Shown here: piece by piece, positions 35,541 to 46,800 of the stretch
How the letters are laid out: every line of letters begins with the position of its first letter
How positions within the stretch are numbered: the stretch's first letter is position 1
Assembly: GCA_040386155.1 (NCBI GenBank)
Contig: JAZKFZ010000003.1
Coordinates: forward strand, 124,001-188,000
DNA from: M0103 sp040386155
GTDB lineage: Bacteria > Bacteroidota > Bacteroidia > Flavobacteriales_D > Crocinitomicaceae
Direction of reading: 5' to 3'
Length of the DNA: 64,000 nucleotides
Notes under the pieces: model-generated
Databases searched by the model: none
Told to the model about the DNA's origin: nothing
Seen by the model: only the letters and a program-made list of their open reading frames with translations
Program-made: the position numbers and the translations under genes

Positions 35541-38500
35541 ATGAGAAATTTACTACTAATTTGTTGCATTTTCGCTTCCAATGTTGCTCTTTCACAAGAG
35601 ACGTTCTCTAACAATCGCGAGAAATTTGTTAAAGAGTTTCAAAAGTCAATTGCTGAATATGGAAAAGGCGATTTTAAGCAATTTACAAATGTAGACCTGC
35701 CAGCTGCATTGATAGAAGCCAATGAGATTTCAGAAGCTTATTTCACTCAAATGGTGACAACATGTAACTTAATGGTTACCAAAAAATTAAAACCATATCC
35801 AGAAATTTATCAATATGTTTTTTCCGTTTATTCCTTGGTGCATGGAAAGCAATCCGATGAAAGTTTCAAGGCTTGGCATAGCTCAGTAGATAAAATGCTG
35901 GACAGTAGAAACATCAAGAAAATTGAAGATTTCTTAGATCTTTCTTCTGGTTTTTTCTCAGAACGACGAATAGCAGAGTCATCAAATTTTAAGTGGTTTT
36001 ATACCGGCGGAACCTATTCATTTGAATTCACAGACAAAGCGTTTATCAAATTGAACAATGGAAATTTAATTTGCCGGATCGAAAACCCAAATCCTGAGAA
36101 ACGTGAAAGCAAATACATTGATAGTATTTTGGTGAGTAACACAACAGGAACCTTCGACCCGACAACAAAAAAATGGGAAGGCGAAAATGGTGTCTTAACT
36201 TGGGAAAAAGTGGGGCTGCCTAAAAATGAGGCGAATGCAACCTTGAAAAAATATAATGTATCATGTAAAACGCCTAACCTCACTGCGGATACAGTTTCGC
36301 TTACCAGCAAGTACTTTACTAAACCAATTTTGGGAAGTTTGTCAGATCGTGCTTTTAAATCCAATAGAGAAGACGATAAAATTTACCCACAATTTCTATC
36401 CTACGAAAAGCGTTTGAAAATCAAAAATATTGTGCCAGATGTTGATTACGATGGCGGTTTCGCGATGAATGGTGCAACTTTCGTAGGACAAGGTACCGTT
36501 CAACAGCCTTCAACAATTACTTATTTTAGAAATCAAAAACCGTTCATCAAAGCTTCTGCTCAAATCATTGATATTTCAGCCAAAAGAATCTTTATCAATA
36601 ATGCTCGTACTGCTATTTACCTAAATACTGGCGATTCAATTACACATCCAGGTTTATTGTTTAAATATGATTTAGAAAAGCAAATAGTTGAATTCTCAAG
36701 AACGAAAACAGGTAATGGTCAAGCGCCAATTTCCGATTCTTATCATAAATTGGACATGTATTTGCCAATGATTACTTGGAATGTTAAGGAAGATTTTTTA
36801 CTTTACACTTACGAATCAGGTACATCACAAGAACAACGTATTGCTAAGTTTGAGTCCCAAAGTTATTTTGATGCTCGATTATACGATCAATTGCAAGGGC
36901 TTGCCCCAATTCATCCGCTGGTTGCAATTCATCAATACAGCTACAAACATGATGAGTACGTGTTGCCTGAGGGAAAAGCTGCCACCGCATTGAACTTATC
37001 GCTTGAACAGGCAAAACCAATTTTACTCGATTTGTCAACGTATGGTTTTATAAGCTACGACACAGAAGCAAAAACAGTAACCATCAATAAAAAGACAGAA
37101 AATTTTGTGTATGCTAAAACGGGGAAACGTGATTATGATAACATCATTTTTGTGTCAGATTTCCGACCAAAGGAATTAAAAGGATTTACAGAAGAACAAA
37201 TTGCAGCCGATCCAAATTTACAAGCGCTGAAAGTGAAATACAAGCAACAAAATGAAGAACGAAGATTGAAGCCATCGTTCGGCAAAATGAGTTTTGGAAC
37301 TTTAGAAATGAATTTGGCGGCAGTTGATCTAGTTACTATCTCTAATTTGCAGAACACAACTGTTTTTCCAACAGGAAGCGATGTTGTGATTAAAGAAAAT
37401 AGAAACTTTGAATTCAATGGTTGGATCAATTCTGGAAAGCTGGAAATTAACTCATTGGCTGCCAACTATAATTACAAGGAGAACAAGTTTAATTTATTTA
37501 AAACTGATCAAACAACGATTCGCGTAAATCCGATGGATAAAACACACGGGGCGAAGCCAATCAGCATGGTGACTGATATTAAAGGAATATCGGGTGAATT
37601 GTTTATCGATGATCCGTTGAATAGAAGTGGACAAAACTCCAAAATCTCCAATTTCCCGATTTTAAAAACTTCGAAAGAAGCGAAAGTGTACTATAACGAC
37701 AAGCAATTGTACCGTGGAGCGTATGATAGTTCCCGATTCTTCTACACAATTTTGCCTTTCACACTCGATTCTTTAGATAACTTTAATGATCTAGCGCTTC
37801 GCTTTAAAGGCTCATTAAATTCTGCGGGTATCTTTCCTAAGATAAATGAAGATTTAAAAATCATGGCAGATTATTCTTTTGGATTTAGTTCGCAAGCCCC
37901 AGCAGAAGGGTATGAGTTTTATGGAATGGATGCGAAGTACAAAAACAAAATTGTTCTGAGTAGTAATGGATTGCAGGGTGCAGGTGAAATTAATTTTGTG
38001 AATTCTACCTCCATTTCCAAGGCACTTACCTTTCTTCCTGATTCAGCTGTGGGTTATGCTTCATTCATTAATAGACCTACGGAAGGGGCAGTGCAGTTCC
38101 CTGATGTGGAATCGCCAGAAGCATACATAGTGTATTTGCCGAAAATGAATAAATTAAAGGCGGAATCTACTCCAAAATCTGATTTATTGTTTTTCTCGAA
38201 GGAAGCAAAATTGCGAGGATCGGCAATCGTAACTCCAAAAGGAATGGAAGGAAATGGAATTATGTTGTTTAATACTGCAACTACGGTTTCTGCAAAATAT
38301 ACCTATAAGCGGTGGGACATTGATGCCGACACTTCCACCTTTAACTTAAAAAATGCCGACTTTGAATCGAAAGAGGAAGATCCATTGGCTTTTATTGCTG
38401 ACAATGTCAAAGCACATATTTCATTTAAAGATAGAGCTGGAAAATTCCTTTCGAATAAGGGAACATCTCAATTGAATTTCCCGGTCAATAAATACATCTG

Positions 38501-40160
38501 TAAAATGGACCAGTTTTCTTGGTTCATGGATAACTCAGAGTTGCAGTTAGAAGCTAACAATGAAAAAGGGTCTGAAGTTGATATAAAGCAAGATTTAGAT
38601 TTGGTGGGACCGAATTTCTTCTCTATTCATCCAGACCAAGATTCCCTTCAATTTAGATCTCCATTGGCTAAGTATGACCTAAAAAAGAAAACTATTTTCT
38701 GCGATAAAGTTGAATTTATTGAAGTGGCAGATGCTCGAATTTATCCAGACAGTATGAAAGTTGTTGTGCGAAAGAATGCAGCAATGGATCAATTTTTAAA
38801 TGCGAAAGTGGTGGCAAATTTTGTAACGAAATACCATACATTCACCAATTCTACAATTGACATACAAGGAAGAAGAAAGTACAAAGGACTCGGTGAATAT
38901 CGCTACATCGATAAGGATAGTTCTATTACGGTCATTCAAATGAAATCGATTGGTGTTGATACTAGTTACCAAACCATTGCAAAAGGAGAAATTTCTGATG
39001 TTCAAGGGTTCAAACTAAGTAAAGAATTTGATTACTATGGTAAAATTGCCATCAATGCAGCAAATCCGTTAATCTTCTTTGATGGAGCAACGAGAATTGA
39101 TCACAATTGCGAGAAATTTGAAAGAAACTGGTTGAGCTTCAAATCATACATTAATCCAAAAAGCATCCAAATACCTGTCGATAAAGACATGAAAAGTTTA
39201 ACAGGTGAATCCGTTTCTGCAGGTATTGTGTGGCGAAATGCTAATTCTCCAGACAGTATTCGTTTGTACCCAACATTCTTGTCTAAATTAACTTCTCAAA
39301 ATGATATAGTAGCGATGACATCTTCCGGTTTGCTGCAGTTCGATTACAATGCTAAAGAATATCAAATTGCATCTAAAGAAAAATTACTCAACAGAAATGA
39401 AAAAGGCAATTTCATTGCCTTACATACTGAAAGCTGTTCCATGAATGGAATGGGTGTGATTAGTCTTGGATTGGATTTGGGAGAAAATAGTGTTGACATG
39501 GTAGGAGTTGTAAATTATGATCAAACCAAAGGCGAAACGTCAATGAATGTTACTGCGCGATTTAATTTACCGGTGGATAAAGGATTGATGGAAAAGACTG
39601 CAGATAGAATAAATGCCATTCCTGATCTTAAAATGATGGAGATGAACAGCAATACGCTCGAAATGGCATTAGTGGAATGGACAAATCAAGAGACAGCAGA
39701 TAAATTCAAATCAGACTATACCATTAAAGGTGAGATTAAAAAATTCCCTGAGCAATTGGAGCAAGCATTTGTTTTAACGGATTTACGATTGGTGTCTTTT
39801 GATTATCAAAACTTAGAAGAAAAGGGTCTCATATCTTCATCGCCTTCTGCAGTATTATTAAATATGTATGGAACTCCTGTAATGAAGTACATTCCTGTCC
39901 AAACCTTCTTCCAGCAAACTGGTCCTGAAGGAATGGCAGATCGATACGGGGTTTATTTGAATGCACCAGGATTGGATTATTACTTCGATTACAAAATGGC
40001 GAAGAAAGAAGCAGAGATGAATATTATTTCTGGAGATCCTGAATTCAATACTGAAATCACAGCTATTAAAGAAGAAAAAAGAAAATCTAAAAACTTTAAA
40101 TACCAAGGTACTTCTCAACGCATCTATTTGAGTCGCTTCTTGGGATTGTTCGAAAGATGA
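35541..40160 (+). CDS. Very large uncharacterised secreted protein
   Basis: The 1539-residue protein has a signal peptide (MRNLLLICCIFASNVALSQ). It shows no lipobox, no T9SS sorting domain and no long hydrophobic stretch after the signal, so it is predicted periplasmic or outer-membrane associated. The first 250 residues are mixed helix and strand; the rest is mainly beta, with many short strand phrases around aromatic and Gly residues (for example GYEFYGMDAKYKNKIVLSSN and FFDGATRIDHNCEKFERNW). That is consistent with long beta-solenoid or beta-sandwich arrays, which is inference. It follows prmA by 18 bp and overlaps plsY by 4 bp. I do not recognise the family. A cell-envelope role is suggested only by its signal peptide and by plsY. 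Confidence 0.85.
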   Translation: MRNLLLICCIFASNVALSQETFSNNREKFVKEFQKSIAEYGKGDFKQFTNVDLPAALIEANEISEAYFTQMVTTCNLMVTKKLKPYPEIYQYVFSVYSLVHGKQSDESFKAWHSSVDKMLDSRNIKKIEDFLDLSSGFFSERRIAESSNFKWFYTGGTYSFEFTDKAFIKLNNGNLICRIENPNPEKRESKYIDSILVSNTTGTFDPTTKKWEGENGVLTWEKVGLPKNEANATLKKYNVSCKTPNLTADTVSLTSKYFTKPILGSLSDRAFKSNREDDKIYPQFLSYEKRLKIKNIVPDVDYDGGFAMNGATFVGQGTVQQPSTITYFRNQKPFIKASAQIIDISAKRIFINNARTAIYLNTGDSITHPGLLFKYDLEKQIVEFSRTKTGNGQAPISDSYHKLDMYLPMITWNVKEDFLLYTYESGTSQEQRIAKFESQSYFDARLYDQLQGLAPIHPLVAIHQYSYKHDEYVLPEGKAATALNLSLEQAKPILLDLSTYGFISYDTEAKTVTINKKTENFVYAKTGKRDYDNIIFVSDFRPKELKGFTEEQIAADPNLQALKVKYKQQNEERRLKPSFGKMSFGTLEMNLAAVDLVTISNLQNTTVFPTGSDVVIKENRNFEFNGWINSGKLEINSLAANYNYKENKFNLFKTDQTTIRVNPMDKTHGAKPISMVTDIKGISGELFIDDPLNRSGQNSKISNFPILKTSKEAKVYYNDKQLYRGAYDSSRFFYTILPFTLDSLDNFNDLALRFKGSLNSAGIFPKINEDLKIMADYSFGFSSQAPAEGYEFYGMDAKYKNKIVLSSNGLQGAGEINFVNSTSISKALTFLPDSAVGYASFINRPTEGAVQFPDVESPEAYIVYLPKMNKLKAESTPKSDLLFFSKEAKLRGSAIVTPKGMEGNGIMLFNTATTVSAKYTYKRWDIDADTSTFNLKNADFESKEEDPLAFIADNVKAHISFKDRAGKFLSNKGTSQLNFPVNKYICKMDQFSWFMDNSELQLEANNEKGSEVDIKQDLDLVGPNFFSIHPDQDSLQFRSPLAKYDLKKKTIFCDKVEFIEVADARIYPDSMKVVVRKNAAMDQFLNAKVVANFVTKYHTFTNSTIDIQGRRKYKGLGEYRYIDKDSSITVIQMKSIGVDTSYQTIAKGEISDVQGFKLSKEFDYYGKIAINAANPLIFFDGATRIDHNCEKFERNWLSFKSYINPKSIQIPVDKDMKSLTGESVSAGIVWRNANSPDSIRLYPTFLSKLTSQNDIVAMTSSGLLQFDYNAKEYQIASKEKLLNRNEKGNFIALHTESCSMNGMGVISLGLDLGENSVDMVGVVNYDQTKGETSMNVTARFNLPVDKGLMEKTADRINAIPDLKMMEMNSNTLEMALVEWTNQETADKFKSDYTIKGEIKKFPEQLEQAFVLTDLRLVSFDYQNLEEKGLISSSPSAVLLNMYGTPVMKYIPVQTFFQQTGPEGMADRYGVYLNAPGLDYYFDYKMAKKEAEMNIISGDPEFNTEITAIKEEKRKSKNFKYQGTSQRIYLSRFLGLFER

Positions 40161-40783
40161 TATATTACTTAATTACAATTGTCGTTGCTTATCTTTTAGG
40201 CTCTATACCAACCGCTGTTTGGGTAGGGAAGACGTGGCATGGAATCGACATCAGAGAGCATGGAAGTAAAAATGCTGGTGCTACAAATACGTTTAGAGTA
40301 CTCGGCAAAAAAGCGGGTATAGCAGTACTTTCAATAGATGTGAGCAAAGGTGTTTTAGCAGTTCTAATTCCTGTTTTGATCTTTCCTCTTTTCGATACAA
40401 TTTCTGAAACTCAACTTGATCGTTTTCAAATTAGTGCAGCAGTTTTTGCTGTGGTTGGGCATATTTTCCCGCTTTTCGCCAACTTTCAAGGAGGAAAAGG
40501 AGTCGCAACTTCCCTCGGTATTGTACTTGGAATAGAACCACTTTCAGCAACTATTTGCCTACTCATCTTCTTGATAGTTTTCATTTTATCAAAGTATGTA
40601 TCTCTTGGTTCAATAATTGCTTCCTTTTGTTTTCCAATATGTGTATGCTTTCTAAAACCGCACAATTTGGAATTGAAAATATTCAGTTTGGTCCTCGGAG
40701 CACTTGTTATTTTTGCACATCGTAAAAACATCAGAAGGCTACTTAACCACGAGGAAGGCAAAATGAACCTTTTCAAGAAATAG
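40157..40783 (+). CDS. plsY: Glycerol-3-phosphate acyltransferase PlsY
   Basis: The 208-residue membrane protein has about five helices and the three PlsY signatures: GSIPTAVWVGK (about 15-25), HGSKNAGATNTFRVLGKKAG (about 35-54) and ANFQGGKGVATSLGIVLG (about 109-126). It acylates glycerol 3-phosphate from acyl phosphate at the inner membrane, the first step of phospholipid synthesis. It starts inside the stop of the 1539-residue protein gene (ATGA). Confidence 0.96.
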   Translation: MIYYLITIVVAYLLGSIPTAVWVGKTWHGIDIREHGSKNAGATNTFRVLGKKAGIAVLSIDVSKGVLAVLIPVLIFPLFDTISETQLDRFQISAAVFAVVGHIFPLFANFQGGKGVATSLGIVLGIEPLSATICLLIFLIVFILSKYVSLGSIIASFCFPICVCFLKPHNLELKIFSLVLGALVIFAHRKNIRRLLNHEEGKMNLFKK

Positions 40784-40832
40784 GCGTACTATTCACTCAG
40801 TTGCCTAAACTGAAAGAAGATTTAGATATAAA

Positions 40833-43800
40833 GTGATCAAATTGAGACATAGTATCTTGGTTGCTTTGCTGCTCTTGGGCTCGTTTTCCTATGGACAAAC
40901 AGAGACAGAAATGCAAGCACAAGCAGATAAATTGTTCAACAATGAACAGTATCTGGAAGCTACGCCTTTGTATTTACGCCTACTCGCTCTTCAAGCGTCA
41001 AGTACCAATTATAATTACAAATACGGTGCATGTCTATTGTACAACTCCAATAAGAAATCAGATGCCATCAAGTATTTGAAGTATGGTGTTTCCGACCCTG
41101 CAATTGCTCCAGAAGCATATTATTTTCTGGGAAAGGCCTACCACCTCAATTATCAATTCGGCGAAGCGATAAAAAATTACACCACCTACAATCAACAAAA
41201 AGCGCAGGCCACAAAAAAGTTTGATGCCGATCGCGAAATTCAGATGTGTAACAACGGAAAAAATTTGATGACGACCATTTCAGATCTAATTGTTGTTGAC
41301 AAGAAGGAAATTCAAACAGATAAGTTTTTTAGAGTCTACGATCTTCAAAATATTGGCGGTAGCATGCTCGTTACGACAGAATTTCAGTCGAAACTGGATA
41401 AAAAGTACAATCACACTCCGGTAGTACATTTCCCTCAAAACCCATCAGTCATCTACTATTCAAGTTATGGTGAAACTGAAGGTACTGGAAAAGACATTTA
41501 CGTTCGCAGAAGACTTCCTTCTGGTACTTGGGGAGAACCTCAGAAAATTCCAGGTGGGGTAAACACTAAGTTTGATGAAGATTTCCCATATATGCATCCC
41601 GATGGACGTCACCTCTATTTTTCTTCGAAAGGACATAATTCCATGGGTGGTTATGATGTGTTTCAAAGTACATTTGACGCTGAAGAAAATACCTACTCCA
41701 CGCCTGAAAACATGGATTTCGCAATTTCCTCGCCCGATGATGACATGTTTTATGTCGTGGATTCACTTAACAAGAATGCTTATTTCGGCTCGGCTCGGCA
41801 AAGTCAAGAAGGGAAATTATTTGTGTATAAAGTAATTGTGGAACGAGTTCCAATTCAACTTGCCGTGGTGAAAGGGAATTTTATTTCGCAAGTAAATCCT
41901 TCTAATAAACGTGTCGATATTGAAATTCGAGATGTAGCCAGTGGAAACTCTATCGGGAAATACAACTCTAACGACAAGGCGGTTTATTTATTAACTTTTC
42001 CCAAAGGAGGTAAATACGAGTACATCATAAAAATTGATGGAGGTGAGCAAGAATATCGAGCGATGGTTTCGATTCCGTTCCTAAAAGAATTTAAACCGCT
42101 GAAACAAAAAATAATTCACACGGTCGAAAATGGTGTGGAAGTAGTGAAAGTTGTCGATTTGTTCAATGAAGAAGTCGAAGATCCGCAAGGTGTCTTGGCT
42201 GAGGTGTTGAAAGCACGATCCGATTTAAACATCAATGTAGAGGAATTTGATATTGATGAGTTGGAGCGAAATAAGCAAAATGAATTGGTGCTCGCTCAAC
42301 TTGGATTCGGTAATTTATCCCTTGTGGAAGTAAAAGAACGTTTGCAAACAGATGTAATTAACCAAGAAAGTAGCGTGGAAGAAGCTAAGCAGATGCAAGA
42401 GAATGTAAACGCAATTGTAGTGCAAAATTCCGATTTTATCGAACAAATTGATGAAGCTATTAAAAAGAAAGTTGCGGAAGCTAGCAAAGTAGCAACAGAC
42501 GATGAGAAGTATCAATTGCTGAAAGAAGCAGAATTGTTGCATAAAAAACAAGAGGAATTGAAGGCTCAATCGACGAAGCTTTTTGCACTTGCAGATTCAA
42601 TTCAAAACGTTTTGAATACAGGTGTTTCAATCAAAAAAATTCCACAACTTAAAGAATTAAGTGATCAGTACAATCAATTAGTCGCTGCGAATAAAAAAGA
42701 AGAGGCTGTTCAATTACTAGTCGACAATAAAAGTTTGCTAAACGCTTTCAAGGAAGATCCATCGATTCACTTAAAAGAAAATCTCATTGAGAAAATTATT
42801 CTATTAGACAATGAGCAACTATCTGTTGCGACGAAAATTGGACAATACGACAAAGAACTTAGAGAAATTGATGCACAAATTGAAGCTTTAGAGCAAGATC
42901 GATTGGTAGCGAAGAAAAAAGATTTGACAACTATTGATGCACAAATTGCATCGAAAAGAGAAGAAATCGCAATGATTCGCATTGAACGTGAAAAATTAGC
43001 CCGAAGAGAGGAGAGAATTGTTGCTGACAAAGCGAAATTGGCAAAACAAGTAGATTTAATTGATATTGCTCGTAATAACATTGGTAAGGGAGATGTCTCG
43101 CGGGAAATTGCCAATATCAGTGTTCAAAAAGCCAACAGCACTAATTCAAAAACGCTTAATAATTTTGTGAATCAGCAAATTGCAGAGTTAGAGAAGAAAG
43201 ATCCTACGCTTATAGATAGAGTCGTTATCAATGAAAATCAGGCCGTTTTAGTCGCAATTAAAAATACACAAAACACTCAAAATACCGCCCAAAACAAAAC
43301 CAATGGTGGAAATCAGGGCATTAATACTTCAGATGAAGTAGCAAAAAAGAAAGTAGAAGTAGAACGTTTTTCCACACTTAAAAATGGGGCTGAACAAGAA
43401 AAGCAAACGATTCTTCGCAATGCGCAGCTTACAGTAACTGAACGAAATCAAGCAGAAAGGAACTTAAACGAAAAAACAATTGCTTCCATCGACAAGCAAC
43501 TTGCAAGCGTTTCTAGCGAAGAAGTAAAAGCTGATTTGGTGAAATTGAAATTGGATCTTTCTGAAAGAAATAAAATTTTAACTAAGGNNNNNNNNNNNNN
43601 NNNNNNNNNNNNNNNNNNNNNNNNNNNNNNNNNNNNNNNNNNNNNNNNNNNNNNNNNNNNNNNNNNNNNNNNNNNNNNNNNNNNNNNAAAATCCTGCAAT
43701 CGTCACAAATGAAAATCAAACAGATAAAGAAGAAATAGAACGGTTTTCCATACTTAAAAATGGTGCTGAACAAGAAAAACAAACGATTCTTCGCAATACG

Positions 43801-46800
43801 CAGCTTACAGTAACTGAACGAAATCAAGCTGAAAGGAACTTAAACGAAAAGACGATTGCTTCCATCGACAAACAACTTTTGAATACAAGCAATAGTGAAG
43901 TGAAGGCTGACTTAGAAAAATTGAAATTGGATCTTTCCGAAAGAAATAAAATTTTAGCGAAGGAAAATCCTGCAATCGTCACAAATGAAAATCAAACAGA
44001 TAAAGAAGAAATAGAACGTTTTTCCATACTTAAAAATGTTGCTGAACAAGAAAAACAAACGATTCTTCGCAATACGCAGCTTACAGCAGTTGAAAGAATT
44101 CAAGCAGAAAGAAACTTAAACGAAAAGACGATTGCTTCCATCGACAAACAACTTGCAAGCGTTTCTAGCGATGAGGTGAAAGCTGATCTGGTGAAATTGA
44201 AATTGGATCTTTCTGAAAGAAATAAAGTGTTAGCTCAAGAAAGTAATACAATTGCTGCCACTGAGACGCCAATAGCAAAGGAAGAAGCGCAACGTTTCAC
44301 TAGTTTGAAAAATGGATTTGAACAAGAAAGACAAAAGATAGAACGTAATGGTGGAAGCAATGCCAATGAACGTAATCAAGCCGAGCGCAATTTAAACGAC
44401 AAAACAATCGAGGCTATTGACAATCAAATTAGCATGGCAACTGACGCCAAGGTGAAAGAAGATTTAGCGCGTTTGAAATCGGATTTAACTGCTAGAAATG
44501 AAGCGTTGATTGCAAGCAATAATGCTATTGTTTCCAATGAATCGAATCCTATCAATGAAGTTCAACTGGCTGAAGAATTGAAAAAAACGTACCTAAGTGA
44601 TAAACAGAAAATCGACAATAATACTTCTCTTTCCAAAAATGAAAAATTTCAGCAAGAAAAATTGTTGAATGAAAAATTGTTGAGAGCAATTGACGAACAA
44701 TTGGCTGCAGCAAAAGATCCAGCAGTAATTACTGAATTGAAAGATTGGAGAACAACGGTAGTTTCACAAATTGAGCAATTGAATTTTGCAGTTGAATTTG
44801 ATGAAAATTTATCGGACAATTCTAAATCGATCATCGACGAGATTAATAAAAACTACAACAAAACATCAGAGGAAGTTCAAAACAATACGGCGTTGACCAA
44901 GGAGGAAAAGAACCGTAAGATGCAACAACTCGATAACGAATTGCTGACAGGAATTGATGAAAAAGTGAAGACAATTGATCAAGCAATTGCAAAATCTCCC
45001 AACGATCTAAAATTAAAAGAAGAGAAAGAACGCTTAGAAAATTTGAGATCCATTGTTGAATCTAAAATCGAAGAACGTAATCAAATGAGTGCTGTAGAAA
45101 CTTTTGCAGGACTTACAGAGCAACAAATTGAAACGAAAAAGCAGGACTTAATGCTAAAAATTGATGCATCGTACCCTGTGAAAAAAGAACAATTTACCAG
45201 AGAGAATAAAACGAGTGCACTGATCGATTTAAATAATTCGATGAAGGAAAAAGTCTTGGTAGAAATTGCTAAAGCAGAAAAGCAGTTAAAGGCCAATCCT
45301 AATAATCAATCAGCTCTTGAACAGAAATTGTTGCTCGAAAAAATAATTACAGAGTTAGCAATTGAAAATAAAAAATATCTTGCTGATGAAAATACCGTTG
45401 ATCCAAGCATCATCACGCAGGAAGACAAAGAGCAATTGTGGGAGCAAGTTGGCGGAACAACTGAATTAGCCGCTTTGCTTGGGAAGAATTTAAATGAAAC
45501 TACGGAACAACAGTTGGAAGACTACAAAGAAAAGATTGGTGATGTGCAAGCTAATATTATTGCTAGGCGACAAACTGCGCAAGATGATATTAAAGAGAAT
45601 CCAAATGATCTAAAAACACTGAAGGAAATCAAGATTTTAGATGAATTGAAATTGCAGATAGATGAGGAACAAAAACGCATCGAGGATGAACTGCAAGAAA
45701 GAACTAAAGCACAGGAAAATCAAACATTTACTGTTGCGGAGGTAAATCTCAAAATCAAGGAAATTAATCCACAGTTAGAGCAACAACTCCAAGTCGTGGA
45801 AGATAATCAAAGTACAACTGAACTTGAAAAAGCACAAGAAAGAGATCGATTATTGCATGAGGCGTTGGAAAAGGTTTTGGATAAGCAATTAGCTGTTGAA
45901 CAAGAACTTAATAATGACCTTTCAAACGCTTCCTTGAAATCTGAAAGTAAATTGCTGGATGCTGCTGTAGCTCAATTGGAAAAAGAAATTCGAAACAACG
46001 AAAAGGAAATTGCTGACATCACTGCGAATAATGCCCTTGTTGAGAATGGACAAAACACCAAGGAATTGACGGTTGCCAGTGTAGAAAATGAATTAATACC
46101 AGGCATAGCTGAAAATAAATTGGCCATTCAAAATGATGAATCCCTTCCAGAAGATACCAAAAAAATGTTGTTGACTCAACTGGAAGAAGCAATGATCCAA
46201 AAGGCAGATGAACGTGTGCAAGAAATTCAAAATGAGCTTACTAATGACCCTAAAAATGCAACCCTTCTCCAAGAAAAAACAATTGTAGAGCAAATAAAAA
46301 CGGATGCAGAGAAAAACATAGTTTCGCTTAAAGAGGAGGCAGTTTCAACAACTACTTCCAAAGATCTTGTTAGTCGACTCGCTCCAGATTATTTCGATAA
46401 AATAGAAGCTTTGAAGGCTGAAAACGTATCGTTCGAGCGAATTAATAAACAATTAGTAATCGAAAATGATTTATTGAATAAGTTGTTGACCGAGCAAAAG
46501 AAAGTTGAAAAGGCGCTGAAGAAAAATCCGACGGATGCCGCGCTCAAGCAAGATAGCGAAACGCTTTCCCAATTGGTTAAATCACAAAACGAGACGATCG
46601 AAAGTCTTGAATCTAAACGAAGTGAATTACTAGCTACGCCAGAAAATCCTACTGATCTTGTGCAAGAGACTAAATTCATTGACGATTTACGAAGCAATTT
46701 ACTAGGTGAAAATAAGTCCATCGTAGAGAACTTAGGAACTACAGAGCAAGAATTAAAGTTCCAGCAAGAGCAGCTTTTGAAGTACGAGCAAGAGTTAAAT

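Noticed and set aside
43448..43827. Minus-strand reading frames running through the N gap
   Set aside because: They consist of undefined residues and lie opposite a strong coding frame with repeat conservation.
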